A stretch of DNA of 16,768 nucleotides from an uncultured Bacilli bacterium (GTDB lineage Bacteria; Bacillota_I; Bacilli_A; RF39; UBA660). Positions 1 to 5,917 of this stretch are shown here, piece after piece. The stretch is from positions 1 to 16,768 of the forward strand of contig CALVKV010000164.1 in assembly GCA_944333305.1 (NCBI GenBank), read 5' to 3'. Within the stretch, counting starts at the first letter, position 1. Every line of letters begins with the position of its first letter. Under the pieces are notes generated by a model. It was not told the DNA's origin. It did no database searches and was given only the letters and a program-made list of their open reading frames with translations. A program made the position numbers and the translations under genes.

Positions 1-2
1 AG

Positions 3-278
3 AATTTTCATATCGTAATTCTTACCAAAAAGGAGTCATTTTCTTCCAAAGACACAAACTTTTTTACACTACCTCCCGGATCATCCGGCAGCACATTTAA
101 TTTCATCAATCAAAAAAACTCAGCATGGTTAAAAGAGGCCTATGCAAACTTGATACCATATTCTATTATGGCATCAAGTTTGCTCAAACGGCCTGATGTT
201 AATTTAACAATAACCTTAATCGATCATAAATTCTTCCGGCAATATCACCCGTCTTATCACCATCTTTCATATCTTTAG
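3..278 (+). CDS. Possible 3' end of a gene entering from the left edge
   Basis: The frame starting at base 3 is open for 91 codons up to a TAG at 276-278, in AT-rich DNA where chance stops are frequent. The translation (for example FTLPPGSSGSTFNFINQK, then AWLKEAYANLIPYS) reads like a plausible protein C-terminus, but I recognise no family. Against it, the last 80 bases overlap the 3' end of the convergent nuclease-like gene, and a near-perfect stem-loop (135-194) lies inside the frame. The start would be outside the window. It may be a chance open frame. Confidence 0.3.
   Translation, partial: NFHIVILTKKESFSSKDTNFFTLPPGSSGSTFNFINQKNSAWLKEAYANLIPYSIMASSLLKRPDVNLTITLIDHKFFRQYHPSYHHLSYL
135..194. 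repeat. Long near-perfect stem-loop downstream of the nuclease-like gene
   Basis: GCAAACTTGAT at 144-154 pairs with ATCAAGTTTGC further on, and CCATA/TATGG extends the stem after one mismatch around a 6-base loop. AGGCC (135-139) and GGCCT (190-194) form an outer stem. On the minus strand the outer stem is followed by CTTTT, so it could end transcription of the minus-strand gene that stops at 199. The U-run is poor, so it could instead be a mobile hairpin element. Confidence 0.5.
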
Positions 279-1179
279 CGAGTATACTAATTTCTTCTTT
301 ACGCTCGCTTGATATATCTAAGTCCTTTACTACATTAACAAAATCTATAATTAAATTATCTGCAATTCCTTTATATTCGATTCCCCACCGAAAAAATTTC
401 CCTAAATAAATACCCGCCAAATAAATAGTTTTATCGTATGAATCTAAATCGTCCAAAAGTCCTTCTACTATTTTTTCAATACATTTTCCCCAACTATATG
501 CGTCAGTCCCTTCGTACCGTTCAATATCTTCAAGTGACAGGTCACCTAACGCGAAATTTTCAACTCCATTAACATAATTCGAGAATCTATATCTCGTTTT
601 TATATCATTAATCCACAACATACCATTTCTTAATTTCTCACAATACATCGCAGATTCACTTCGATCTCCCAAAGTTAATCCTATTAATTCTGCAATTTGA
701 ACGCCAAAATAAGCCAGCGAGAATAGTTGATTTCTAGTTTTATTTACTCGAAAACTAGAATAATATTTTTTATACAGATCTTTATTCTCTACAATAATTC
801 CAGAAATGTCCTCCCAAAACATTACTTCAACATCCAACCTGTTTTTATTTAAAGAAATAAAATTTTGAACATCAACATCTCTGTCCAATGCCGTGGCCAC
901 CACAAATTTCTTAATATTCTGTGGCAATTCTGCAATTTTTTCATAATCCGTCCGAATACTCTTTATTAAATCGTTTTTTTCGTTTCGCAAATAATTTTTA
1001 CATTGAATTCCTATTTCATTATCTTCCGATATGATATCTATTCCATTTTGTTTTTGTCCTGATCTTCCATAACAGAAAAAAGTCCTGTTCCACTTTTTTG
1101 ACGCACAATCGCGAACCATTTCTTCAAATTCTTTCCAATCCTTTGTTTTTGGCAATAAACAGCTACTATTTGTTGGCAT
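199..1179 (-). CDS. PD-(D/E)XK nuclease-like protein (Mrr-type restriction fold N-terminus), 326 aa
   Basis: The N-terminal ~70 residues match the pattern of restriction-endonuclease-like folds: a Glu-rich helix (WKEFEEMVRD), a glycine/basic stretch (YGRSGQKQNG), Asp in GIDII at about residue 48, then the strand motif IGIQCKNY at about 57-64. This fits the D...QxK active-site arrangement of Mrr-like and Cap4-like nucleases. The remaining ~250 residues are helical-looking and unrecognised, with no Walker motifs, so this is not a full STAND/Avs ATPase. The gene is monocistronic on the minus strand with its own promoter-like sequence and a GGAAGGG ribosome binding site 9 bases before the ATG. 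A role in defence against foreign DNA is inferred from the fold and the setting only. No modification methylase lies in the window. Confidence 0.65.
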   Translation of the reverse strand: MPTNSSCLLPKTKDWKEFEEMVRDCASKKWNRTFFCYGRSGQKQNGIDIISEDNEIGIQCKNYLRNEKNDLIKSIRTDYEKIAELPQNIKKFVVATALDRDVDVQNFISLNKNRLDVEVMFWEDISGIIVENKDLYKKYYSSFRVNKTRNQLFSLAYFGVQIAELIGLTLGDRSESAMYCEKLRNGMLWINDIKTRYRFSNYVNGVENFALGDLSLEDIERYEGTDAYSWGKCIEKIVEGLLDDLDSYDKTIYLAGIYLGKFFRWGIEYKGIADNLIIDFVNVVKDLDISSERKEEISILAKDMKDGDKTGDIAGRIYDRLRLLLN

Positions 1180-1234
1180 AATCTTATCCCTTCCATTTTT
1201 TTACTAAAGCTTTATTAACCTGTTCCCATCTTCA

Positions 1235-1262
1235 AGTATACTAAAACAAAATATTTTATCAA
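1235..1262 (-). promoter_or_regulatory. Sigma-70-type promoter for the nuclease-like gene
   Basis: On the minus strand there is a TTGATA -35 (1257-1262) and a TATACT -10 (1235-1240) with a 16-base spacer. It lies about 56 bases upstream of the ATG of the PD-(D/E)XK-like gene. Each box is one change from consensus. Confidence 0.6.
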
Positions 1263-1652
1263 GAACTCTTCACTAATCTTTATTCTAAAACTGTACCCTG
1301 TAGTTAATTTATCCAATTTTTAGGTGATCTCTACAAATAGAATGAGAATATATTGGGTTTAGAACCAGACCAGCGGTAAATCACGATCATCGGTCTAAAA
1401 CCGCATCCAGAGGACAAAAAATGGGGTATATAACCAGGTTTCCTTATCGGATCTGCCATAAATGCCCCTTATCAACAACCTTATAACGTATATATTATGA
1501 CCGGGAACGTAAATCAGGTTCCCGGCCATGGTTCATTCTTTATGCAATTAATCTCTCTTAGGTTTCTTCACATCTTCAAAAAGACAACAAACAAATTGAA
1601 TGATTGCTCAACATTCACATTGGAGGTTTCTTCTTTTTCCTTTTTAACATTA
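1263..1652. other. Intergenic stretch with one clear stem-loop, no gene
   Basis: About 390 bases with no convincing gene. CCGGGAAC (1501-1508) and GTTCCCGG (1518-1525) make a perfect 8-bp stem with a 9-base loop, not followed by a U-run on either strand. It lies downstream of the small minus-strand gene ending at 1653, so it may stabilise or end that transcript. Around 1363-1400 there are imperfect GGTTTAGAACC-like and GGTCTAAAACC copies. A 21-codon frame from an ATG near 1420 is too short to support. Confidence 0.4.
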
Positions 1653-1889
1653 CTATAGCTGAGGATAACCAAATTCTTGGTTAAGACGATCTGCCTGTTC
1701 CTGTGTATCGGCAGGGACAAGGGCAAAAAGGTGAGCCCTTTTGTTAATGATTATTATTCTGACTTCACAGTCACTATTTTTGAAAAAATTAATAGATTCG
1801 CTATCATCTTCATCAATGGGATAATATACCATAGGACAATGTTTTGAGCTGATAGCTATATTAGTGCTAGCCTTAATTTTTTTCTTCAT
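1653..1889 (-). CDS. Small protein of unknown function, 78 aa
   Basis: A 78-residue protein with no recognisable family. It starts at an ATG with a strong GGAGGT ribosome binding site 7 bases upstream, which supports real translation. The N-terminus is lysine-rich (MKKKIKAS). The middle is acidic (PIDEDDSES) and is followed by a beta-like stretch (CEVRIIIINKRAHLFALVPA). There is no signal peptide or membrane segment. It is divergent from the XRE regulator, with a 13-base palindrome in its upstream region, so regulation by that repressor is possible. The role is unknown. Confidence 0.55.
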   Translation of the reverse strand: MKKKIKASTNIAISSKHCPMVYYPIDEDDSESINFFKNSDCEVRIIIINKRAHLFALVPADTQEQADRLNQEFGYPQL

Positions 1890-1930
1890 ACATTTACCTC
1901 CATTAAGCAGGCATGGTAAGGAGGTGAAAA

Positions 1931-1943
1931 TGACATAATGTCA
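1931..1943. promoter_or_regulatory. Palindrome TGACAT-A-ATGTCA, candidate operator
   Basis: A perfect 6-bp inverted repeat around a central A, located 42 bases upstream of the small minus-strand gene and overlapping a TTGACA on that strand (1939-1944). Its symmetry suits a dimeric HTH repressor such as the neighbouring XRE protein, but no second copy was found near that gene's own promoter, so the link is inference. Confidence 0.35.
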
Positions 1944-2196
1944 AATTTATGGTGTGCTTAACCATTCCGAGCGGAAACCTCCTTCTTGTTAAACCAGTGT
2001 TCCAAAAACTGGTAGTTTTAGTCCCATCGTCATTCTCTTGGAACACGCTGATCAGGCGGGATTGTCGATGGAGAAGCGTAGTTTATTGTCATACCCTAGG
2101 ACATATTTTTCATTTAAGATTTTACAGGATGTACCCATGAATAATCCAACGACAAATTTATATATCCTTATTCCGTTTATATTTAAATAAAAGCAC
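1944..2196. other. Intergenic stretch with a 9-bp inverted repeat and possible relic coding
   Basis: GTGTTCCAA (1997-2005) and TTGGAACAC (2038-2046) are perfect inverted copies 32 bases apart. The stretch is less AT-rich than its surroundings. Short frames exist on both strands: 63 codons on plus from 1949, and on minus a 28-codon frame reading MGTSCKILNEKYVLGY and so on. None has a good ribosome binding site or a recognisable family. It could be the relic of a gene or mobile element, or a structured leader. Confidence 0.3.
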
Positions 2197-2225
2197 TGTA
2201 CACCAAGAAATATTCGTGATAGAAT
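2197..2225 (+). promoter_or_regulatory. Extended -10 promoter for the XRE regulator
   Basis: TGTACA (2197-2202), a 17-base spacer, then TAGAAT (2220-2225) preceded by an extended -10 TG. The XRE ATG lies about 52 bases downstream. Confidence 0.45.
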
Positions 2226-2277
2226 ACTTTTATCTGCATTGAAATAAAATAATCATAATTGGAATGAGGAATATGCC

Positions 2278-2934
2278 ATGAGTGATAACTCAGAAAGAAA
2301 TATAACACTGGAACGTATCAAAGAACTGAAAGGGAATGACTCACAAGAGGTTTTTGCTCAAAAAATACATACTACGCAGAGCAATGTCAGCAAAATGCTG
2401 AAGGGCATAACCCCACCCTCGGCAGCTACATTAACAGAACTAGCCAAATCATATCATGTTTCGGTTGACTGGTTGCTAGGACTGTCAGACCAAAAAGAAA
2501 CCGCCCCACAAATTCAGTCCCACAAGTTAACTGCGGAAACACTAACATACGCAGACGCAATGGCAGTATTAGAAATCCTTTACCAAAAAGGTTCTATAGA
2601 TATTGGCTATTATAATGAACCGGATCCAAGTATGATTTTGGTAAAGGATAAAGTACTTGAATACTTTTTAGACAATCGTTTTAGATACAGCGGTGGCAGC
2701 CGGAATATTTATGATATTTGGTTGAATCAGGCAATGGCCGTTTATGACAAACATTTGTTGCTGCAATGGAACGATTCGGTAAATACTATTTATCAACAAA
2801 ATGTACCAAATCCGCTATCGGATGAAGCTATTGCTTCATTAATTGATGACATCAAAAATGGCCGATTGGAAATTGTTGAAAATCAATCAGATGTATTTAT
2901 GAATATCCCAGACGGTATTTTTCCGTTCCAATAA
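2278..2934 (+). CDS. XRE/Cro-CI family HTH transcriptional regulator, 218 aa
   Basis: Residues ~9-66 form a typical Cro/CI helix-turn-helix domain: LERIKELKGNDSQEVFA, the recognition segment TTQSNVSKMLKG, then ATLTELAKSYHVSVDWLLGLSD, the usual end of the fold. Residues ~80-218 are an unrecognised, partly acidic C-terminal domain that could bind a ligand, a protein partner or the DNA-bound dimer. The ATG is preceded by TGAGG 8 bases upstream. It is probably a cytoplasmic DNA-binding regulator of neighbouring accessory genes (the small 78-aa gene, or the RNA/PBECR4 pair downstream), but the target is inferred from position only. Three stem-loops follow its stop codon and may end its mRNA. Confidence 0.85.
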   Translation: MSDNSERNITLERIKELKGNDSQEVFAQKIHTTQSNVSKMLKGITPPSAATLTELAKSYHVSVDWLLGLSDQKETAPQIQSHKLTAETLTYADAMAVLEILYQKGSIDIGYYNEPDPSMILVKDKVLEYFLDNRFRYSGGSRNIYDIWLNQAMAVYDKHLLLQWNDSVNTIYQQNVPNPLSDEAIASLIDDIKNGRLEIVENQSDVFMNIPDGIFPFQ

Positions 2935-2955
2935 CTAACATCGGTGCTCTAATAA

Positions 2956-2982
2956 TTGACAAAACAAATATATTCCTATACT
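2956..2982 (+). promoter_or_regulatory. Weak candidate promoter ahead of the triple stem-loop
   Basis: A perfect TTGACA (2956-2961) and TATACT (2977-2982) are separated by only 15 bases, shorter than optimal. If active, transcription would begin at about 2989, within the 5' arm of the first stem-loop. Confidence 0.3.
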
Positions 2983-2984
2983 TT

Positions 2985-3122
2985 CGTTACAGTTCACGCT
3001 AGGCACGAACTGTAACGGAATCCAGCCCATTCCAAATCGCCTGTGGCGATGGGGCTGGATTCTTTGGCTACTTTTCATGTACTGATCTGGCATTTTCAGC
3101 AAGTGAAAATGCCAGCCATGAA
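2985..3122. repeat. Array of three perfect 11-bp stem-loops
   Basis: Stem 1: CGTTACAGTTC (2985-2995) with 3007-3017, loop 11. Stem 2: GAATCCAGCCC (3018-3028) with 3052-3062, enclosing a perfect ATCGCC/GGCGAT hairpin with a 3-base loop (3036-3050). Stem 3: CTGGCATTTTC (3087-3097) with 3105-3115, loop 7, extended by TTCATG/CATGAA (3074-3079 with 3117-3122). All arms pair without mismatch. None has a proper U-run, so these are not standard terminators. GTTACAGTTC at 2986 also nearly matches the reverse complement of GAACAGTAAC at 3120, so the whole block can close on itself. It could be a structured RNA, a single-strand DNA element such as an origin or recombination site, or an unusual transcript end. 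Confidence 0.7.
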
Positions 3123-3167
3123 CAGTAACATACTTTCATCATATTGTGCTTTCAAATTTTTTAAGGA

Positions 3168-3196
3168 TTGACATATTTCCAAGTTTCGCATACAAT
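3168..3196 (+). promoter_or_regulatory. Near-consensus sigma-70 promoter of the non-coding RNA
   Basis: TTGACA (3168-3173), exactly 17 bases, TACAAT (3191-3196). The -35 is perfect and the -10 is one base off, making it one of the strongest promoters in the window. The predicted start is at about 3202-3204, where the first helix arm of the RNA begins. Confidence 0.85.
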
Positions 3197-3201
3197 AATA
3201 G

Positions 3202-3377
3202 CATAAGGCAGGCAACGGCGTGTGTCTGTCAAAGTGTTGATATAAGAGAGTGTGCCGGTACGCATTGTCTTATGGAGCTTGCAAGAGGGGTTGTGCAGTG
3301 AAACCTCAAACCGGCGTAGGCCGCAGGGCTGAAAGAAAATGCTCCAGAAGGCTCCGCTGAAAGGCGGGGCCTTTTGT
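3202..3377 (+). ncRNA. Stand-alone structured non-coding RNA of about 175 nt
   Basis: The unit runs from a near-consensus promoter to an intrinsic terminator and has no coding frame with a ribosome binding site. Complementary segments suggest a compact multi-helix fold. CATAAG (3202-3207) pairs with CTTATG (3269-3274). TGGAGC (3273-3278) pairs with GCTCCA (3341-3346). GGTT plus flanks (3287-3292) pair with 3302-3307 around a GTGCAGTGA loop. GCCGGT (3254-3259) pairs with ACCGGC (3310-3315), a likely pseudoknot, while TACGC/GCGTA offers a competing pairing. It is GC-richer than its surroundings, as expected for a folded RNA. Size, promoter and host type are compatible with large clostridial RNAs such as the raiA motif, but I cannot confirm any family. 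The nuclease-family gene starts 19 bases after the terminator. Confidence 0.75.
3348..3377 (+). terminator. Intrinsic terminator of the non-coding RNA
   Basis: AAGGCTCCGC (3348-3357) pairs with GCGGGGCCTT (3364-3373), ten pairs with one G-U, loop of 6, then TTTT. It lies between the RNA and the downstream gene, so that gene depends on read-through or on partial termination. Confidence 0.85.
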
Positions 3378-3396
3378 CATATACAAGGAGAACATT

Positions 3397-3987
3397 ATGG
3401 ACTTATTACAACAATGTGCTACGGCCTTTGAACGGCTGACCGGTTATCAGTACCGCTTTACTTTAGGACGCAAAGGAAAATTAACCGAAATTCTATTGGG
3501 TTTCAATCAAACGGATTTCCACCACCTGGCCGGTCTTCATAAACTAAAAGACATCAGCATCGCCAGAGATAATCGGCAAATAGTTTTTCGGAATATTTTA
3601 GCTGGTAAGATTACATATGAAACCATAGCCAAAAGTGCCTTTGTCACCGAAAGTCGCTTAAGATTAGAGTCTTTTCAATATATCGAAGATTTACTGGATG
3701 GGGATCAACTCATCTTCCGCTTTAATAAAAAGCTACTGCCCTATTCCGCAATCGACGGAGATTTTCTCTTGAAAATGGGGGATGGTATTGCTCTAAATAT
3801 ATCATTTCTTTTTATCGACAAAGAAGATTGCGGCGTATATTTTTGCAGAAGCTTTTTCCCGATGGAAAAAAGGGATTACACGAAAGAACAAATGCAATAC
3901 ACTTTGCTGAAAAAAGAGAAAATCCATCTTCAAACCGGAGAAACCATTATTCAATATGACCGCCTTACTCCAAAGTCATCAAAATAA
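3397..3987 (+). CDS. PBECR4-domain nuclease-family protein, 196 aa
   Basis: The protein matches, from memory, the PBECR4 family (Phage-Barnase-EndoU-ColicinE5/D-RelE-like nuclease, type 4): an early YQYRFTLGRKGKLTEILLGF, the His-rich FHHLAGLHKLKDI at about residues 42-54 (likely active-site region), IVFRNILAGKITYETIAKS, then VYFCRSFFPMEKRDYTK and a C-terminal KIHLQTGETIIQYDRLTPKS. The whole length is used by this one domain, with no signal peptide or delivery domain, so it acts in the cytoplasm if active. The expected target is RNA, by analogy with the superfamily. The ATG has AAGGAG 7 bases upstream. It stands alone behind a strong-promoter RNA and its terminator, an arrangement that resembles RNA-controlled toxins. 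Toxicity is inference. Confidence 0.75.
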   Translation: MDLLQQCATAFERLTGYQYRFTLGRKGKLTEILLGFNQTDFHHLAGLHKLKDISIARDNRQIVFRNILAGKITYETIAKSAFVTESRLRLESFQYIEDLLDGDQLIFRFNKKLLPYSAIDGDFLLKMGDGIALNISFLFIDKEDCGVYFCRSFFPMEKRDYTKEQMQYTLLKKEKIHLQTGETIIQYDRLTPKSSK

Positions 3988-4060
3988 TGTTCTATTCCAC
4001 TGTTTCCTTTGTCCTAATCTATCAGTTCAACCTTTATGAAATGAATTGAAGGATAATCCT

Positions 4061-4120
4061 GGCACCTCTCTGGCACAAATCCCAGAAAATCTGGCACCCT
4101 TTTGCGATTTACATCGGCAC
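4061..4120. promoter_or_regulatory. Four phased GGCAC repeats upstream of the pilus operon
   Basis: GGCAC occurs at 4061, 4072, 4093 and 4116, three of the copies as CTGGCAC. The intervals of 11, 21 and 23 bases are close to whole turns of DNA, and the last copy lies inside the spacer of the candidate promoter. This fits repeated binding sites for an activator or repressor. The first pair also fits the GG-N10-GC pattern of a sigma-54 promoter (TGGCAC at -24, TGGCA at -12), though the -12 box is not the usual TTGCA. Confidence 0.45.
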
Positions 4121-4136
4121 TCCCCCATGATAAGAT
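4108..4136 (+). promoter_or_regulatory. Candidate promoter of the pilus operon
   Basis: TTTACA (4108-4113), 17 bases, TAAGAT (4131-4136). The -35 is one base off consensus, the -10 two off. Transcription would start at about 4143, giving an 80-base leader that contains a terminator. Confidence 0.5.
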
Positions 4137-4167
4137 AGGTACTGTAAAAATTTATAAGCAGAGCCAC

Positions 4168-4201
4168 AAAGCAGCGAAAGAATTCCTTTCCTGCTTTTTT
4201 T
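4168..4201 (+). terminator. Leader terminator just before the first pilus gene
   Basis: AAAGCAG (4168-4174) pairs with CTGCTTT (4191-4197), and GAAAG (4176-4180) with CTTTC (4186-4190) inside, followed by eight T residues. It ends 20 bases before the first pilus gene and after the candidate promoter. It therefore either attenuates the operon or ends the PBECR4 transcript from upstream. Confidence 0.8.
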
Positions 4202-4221
4202 CTGTCTGAAGGAGGTATGCG

Positions 4222-4626
4222 ATGCTCAAAAATGAAAAGGGGGAGGCATCCTACATCAGTGTGTTCGTTTATATCCTGGTTGTCACCATCTTGATTGCGT
4301 TTATTCTGAATGTATTCCAAATCATCAGCGCCAAGCAGCAGATGGATCATGCGGTGGATCAGATGGTAAAACAGATCCAGCTGGGAGGATGTGTCAACAG
4401 TGAGACGGACGCACTGTTCCAGTTCCTGTCCAATGAAATCACTGGAGCCGATCACCTGACGTATGAAGTTGAATGCACAGATTCCACCAGCCGGATCCAA
4501 ATTGGCAGCCCGTTCTACGTTACGGTAACCGGCCGCTGCAGTCTGGGCGGTTTCTGGAAATTCCGCCTGGTAACCATCACTATACGGTCCGTTGGTGCCG
4601 GTGTCAGTGAACATTACTGGAAATAG
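4222..4626 (+). CDS. DUF4320-like TadE-type pseudopilin, 134 aa
   Basis: First gene of the pilus operon. A short N-terminus with the NEKGE motif leads into a hydrophobic helix (residues ~11-33, YISVFVYILVVTILIAFILNVF), as in prepilin-like proteins. The rest is an extracellular beta-rich domain with FYVTVTG and a conserved-looking tail SVGAGVSEHYWK. This matches my memory of the DUF4320 family found in Gram-positive Tad loci. The likely role is a minor pilin or assembly factor processed by the peptidase encoded at 7569, with cleavage probably after Gly7. AAGGAGG lies 7 bases before the ATG. The next gene begins 9 bases after the stop, so the two are co-transcribed. Confidence 0.75.
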   Translation: MLKNEKGEASYISVFVYILVVTILIAFILNVFQIISAKQQMDHAVDQMVKQIQLGGCVNSETDALFQFLSNEITGADHLTYEVECTDSTSRIQIGSPFYVTVTGRCSLGGFWKFRLVTITIRSVGAGVSEHYWK

Positions 4627-4635
4627 GAGGCGGCT

Positions 4636-5127
4636 ATGAAAACACGAATTTATCAAAATGAACGTGGAGATCTATCCTTCTTTACGGTCTTTATCATTCT
4701 TGCCGTCAACATGATCATGGCTTTCGTACTCCTCTTTGCCAGCATCCGGATCGAATGTATCAATATCCGCAACGCTGCCAAAATGGAGTTAAACAATGTG
4801 AGTGCCCGGATCTATGCGGATACCTTCCACTCCCAGCGGGAGGCCAACCTAAACTCCTATATGGATGACCTAAACTTCAGCGCCGCCTACCAGGCAGATC
4901 TTCGCGTGGACTTCATCCGGGGATTAAACGAGCGGATTGACCTGGAAAATGAAGACTACGCTTTGTCGGATATCCGGCTTGATTTCCGCCAGCAGGGAAA
5001 TGACAGTGGGAAAATCGAGTATCTCTTTTCCTGTCAGGCAAAATTCCAGATTCGGATGTTTGGGGAGGTGTTTCCGCCCATTTCCTTTCCGATTACGCTG
5101 ACCGGCTCTCACAATACCAAATACTGA
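4636..5127 (+). CDS. TadE/TadF-like pseudopilin, 163 aa
   Basis: It has the same architecture as its neighbour: the NERGD motif at residues 8-12, one hydrophobic helix (~14-37, FFTVFIILAVNMIMAFVLLFASI), then a ~125-residue outer domain with charged helices (NAAKMELNNVSARIYADTF) and beta strands towards the end. Tad systems encode two or three such pseudopilins, needed for pilus biogenesis. No family name can be assigned with certainty. TAGGAGG precedes the ATG by 7 bases. Processing would fall after Gly11 if it is a substrate of the locus peptidase. Confidence 0.65.
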   Translation: MKTRIYQNERGDLSFFTVFIILAVNMIMAFVLLFASIRIECINIRNAAKMELNNVSARIYADTFHSQREANLNSYMDDLNFSAAYQADLRVDFIRGLNERIDLENEDYALSDIRLDFRQQGNDSGKIEYLFSCQAKFQIRMFGEVFPPISFPITLTGSHNTKY

Positions 5128-5193
5128 CCGCTGTTGTATTTTTACCCGGTCCGTCGTATAAAGGAAAAAACGAACACGAAAGGAGTTGCCCTT

Positions 5194-5826
5194 ATGAAAC
5201 ATAAAAAAATTCTCGCCGCTGTGTTAGGCACCGCCTGCGTCGCTCTGTTAGCCGGATCCATCTTTTTCGGCCGTTCCCCAGAGCCGACTTTCACTCCGCA
5301 GGCCCCCGAAGAAACCACCTCACAGACCAGCTGGGAGGAGACATCTTCCTCTACGCCAGTAGAAACGGCCTCTTTGCCGATCCAAGAGGAAGACGGCCTG
5401 CAGCTGAACGGATCTAAAGAGGATCTCACCCAGACTACCATTGCAGACACTCCAGAGGAAGTGATTGCCGAACTGACCCCTTCTGTTTCAAAGGAACAGA
5501 TCCAGCAGGACACCCGTCCCACTGCTCCGCCGGCAGCGTCCGAACGGCAGGATAAGTTTCCGGATTGCACCGCCGACGAAAACGATCTGATTCCCGTTAC
5601 TCCAGAACCAGACGAGCCAGAAACTGCTCCTGTCTCCTCTGAACCCCTGCTGCCCGCCCCTGCTCCAGAGTCCACCGCCGCACCCGTACAGACAGCGCCT
5701 GCGGCCAATACGCAAAGCGGTCAGGTTTACGATCCGGTCTTCGGCTGGATGTCGCCAGCTCCCGCCCAGGGGCAGGCCATCGATAACGATGGTGATGTAA
5801 ATAAACAGATTGGATCCATGAATTGA
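5194..5826 (+). CDS. Membrane-anchored acidic Pro/Ser/Thr-rich protein (DUF6550-like), 210 aa
   Basis: It starts at the ATG at 5194, which has AAGGAG 9 bases upstream. A TTG 20 codons earlier lacks a good site. Lysines (MKHKK) and a hydrophobic stretch (residues ~6-25) form a signal anchor. Residues ~30-175 are low-complexity, rich in Pro, Thr, Ser and Glu, like a wall-spanning stalk. The C-terminus is different: GQVYDPVFGWM and DNDGDVNKQIGSMN look like a conserved element. I recall this tail from DUF6550 proteins in Gram-positive Tad loci, but cannot verify it. A plausible role is to link the assembly machine through the cell wall. No LPXTG motif is present. An intrinsic terminator follows. 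Confidence 0.65.
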   Translation: MKHKKILAAVLGTACVALLAGSIFFGRSPEPTFTPQAPEETTSQTSWEETSSSTPVETASLPIQEEDGLQLNGSKEDLTQTTIADTPEEVIAELTPSVSKEQIQQDTRPTAPPAASERQDKFPDCTADENDLIPVTPEPDEPETAPVSSEPLLPAPAPESTAAPVQTAPAANTQSGQVYDPVFGWMSPAPAQGQAIDNDGDVNKQIGSMN

Positions 5827-5841
5827 TCTTCATTCCCTTTC

Positions 5842-5870
5842 AGGACAGGTTACTTACCCTGTCCTTTTTT
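5842..5870 (+). terminator. Internal terminator after the stalk-protein gene
   Basis: AGGACAGG (5842-5849) pairs perfectly with CCTGTCCT (5858-5865) around an 8-base loop, followed by T6. It lies inside a set of same-strand pilus genes, so it probably acts as a partial stop that sets the ratio of the pseudopilins to the assembly machinery. Confidence 0.8.
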
Positions 5871-5917
5871 GATGCCTGAAACCATCTTTCCCTTACGAAA
5901 GGAGTTTTTCAAAACCC

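Noticed and set aside
1944..2160. Insertion-sequence remnant
   Set aside because: A 9-bp inverted repeat and short frames exist, but no transposase motif or target duplication could be seen.
3202..3377. 6S RNA or metabolite riboswitch
   Set aside because: The ends do not pair to give the long 6S rod: the 5' arm pairs internally at 3269-3274. I also did not recognise any known aptamer core, and the terminator with separate downstream ribosome site does not by itself show ligand control.
3202..3377. Classical type III toxin-antitoxin RNA
   Set aside because: No tandem repeats are visible in the RNA, and the downstream protein looks like PBECR4 rather than ToxN. Kept only as an analogy.
4093..4107. 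Sigma-54 promoter at the third GGCAC copy
   Set aside because: The spacing is GG-N9-GC, one base short of the strict N10 requirement.
4027..4656. 209-codon minus-strand frame over the pilus leader and first gene
   Set aside because: It crosses the leader terminator and the phased repeats and is antisense to a recognisable pseudopilin. No good start signal.
5142..5708. 188-codon minus-strand frame, rich in Gly, Ser and Val
   Set aside because: It is the mirror of the Pro/Thr/Ser/Glu-rich stalk gene, whose low complexity keeps the opposite strand open.
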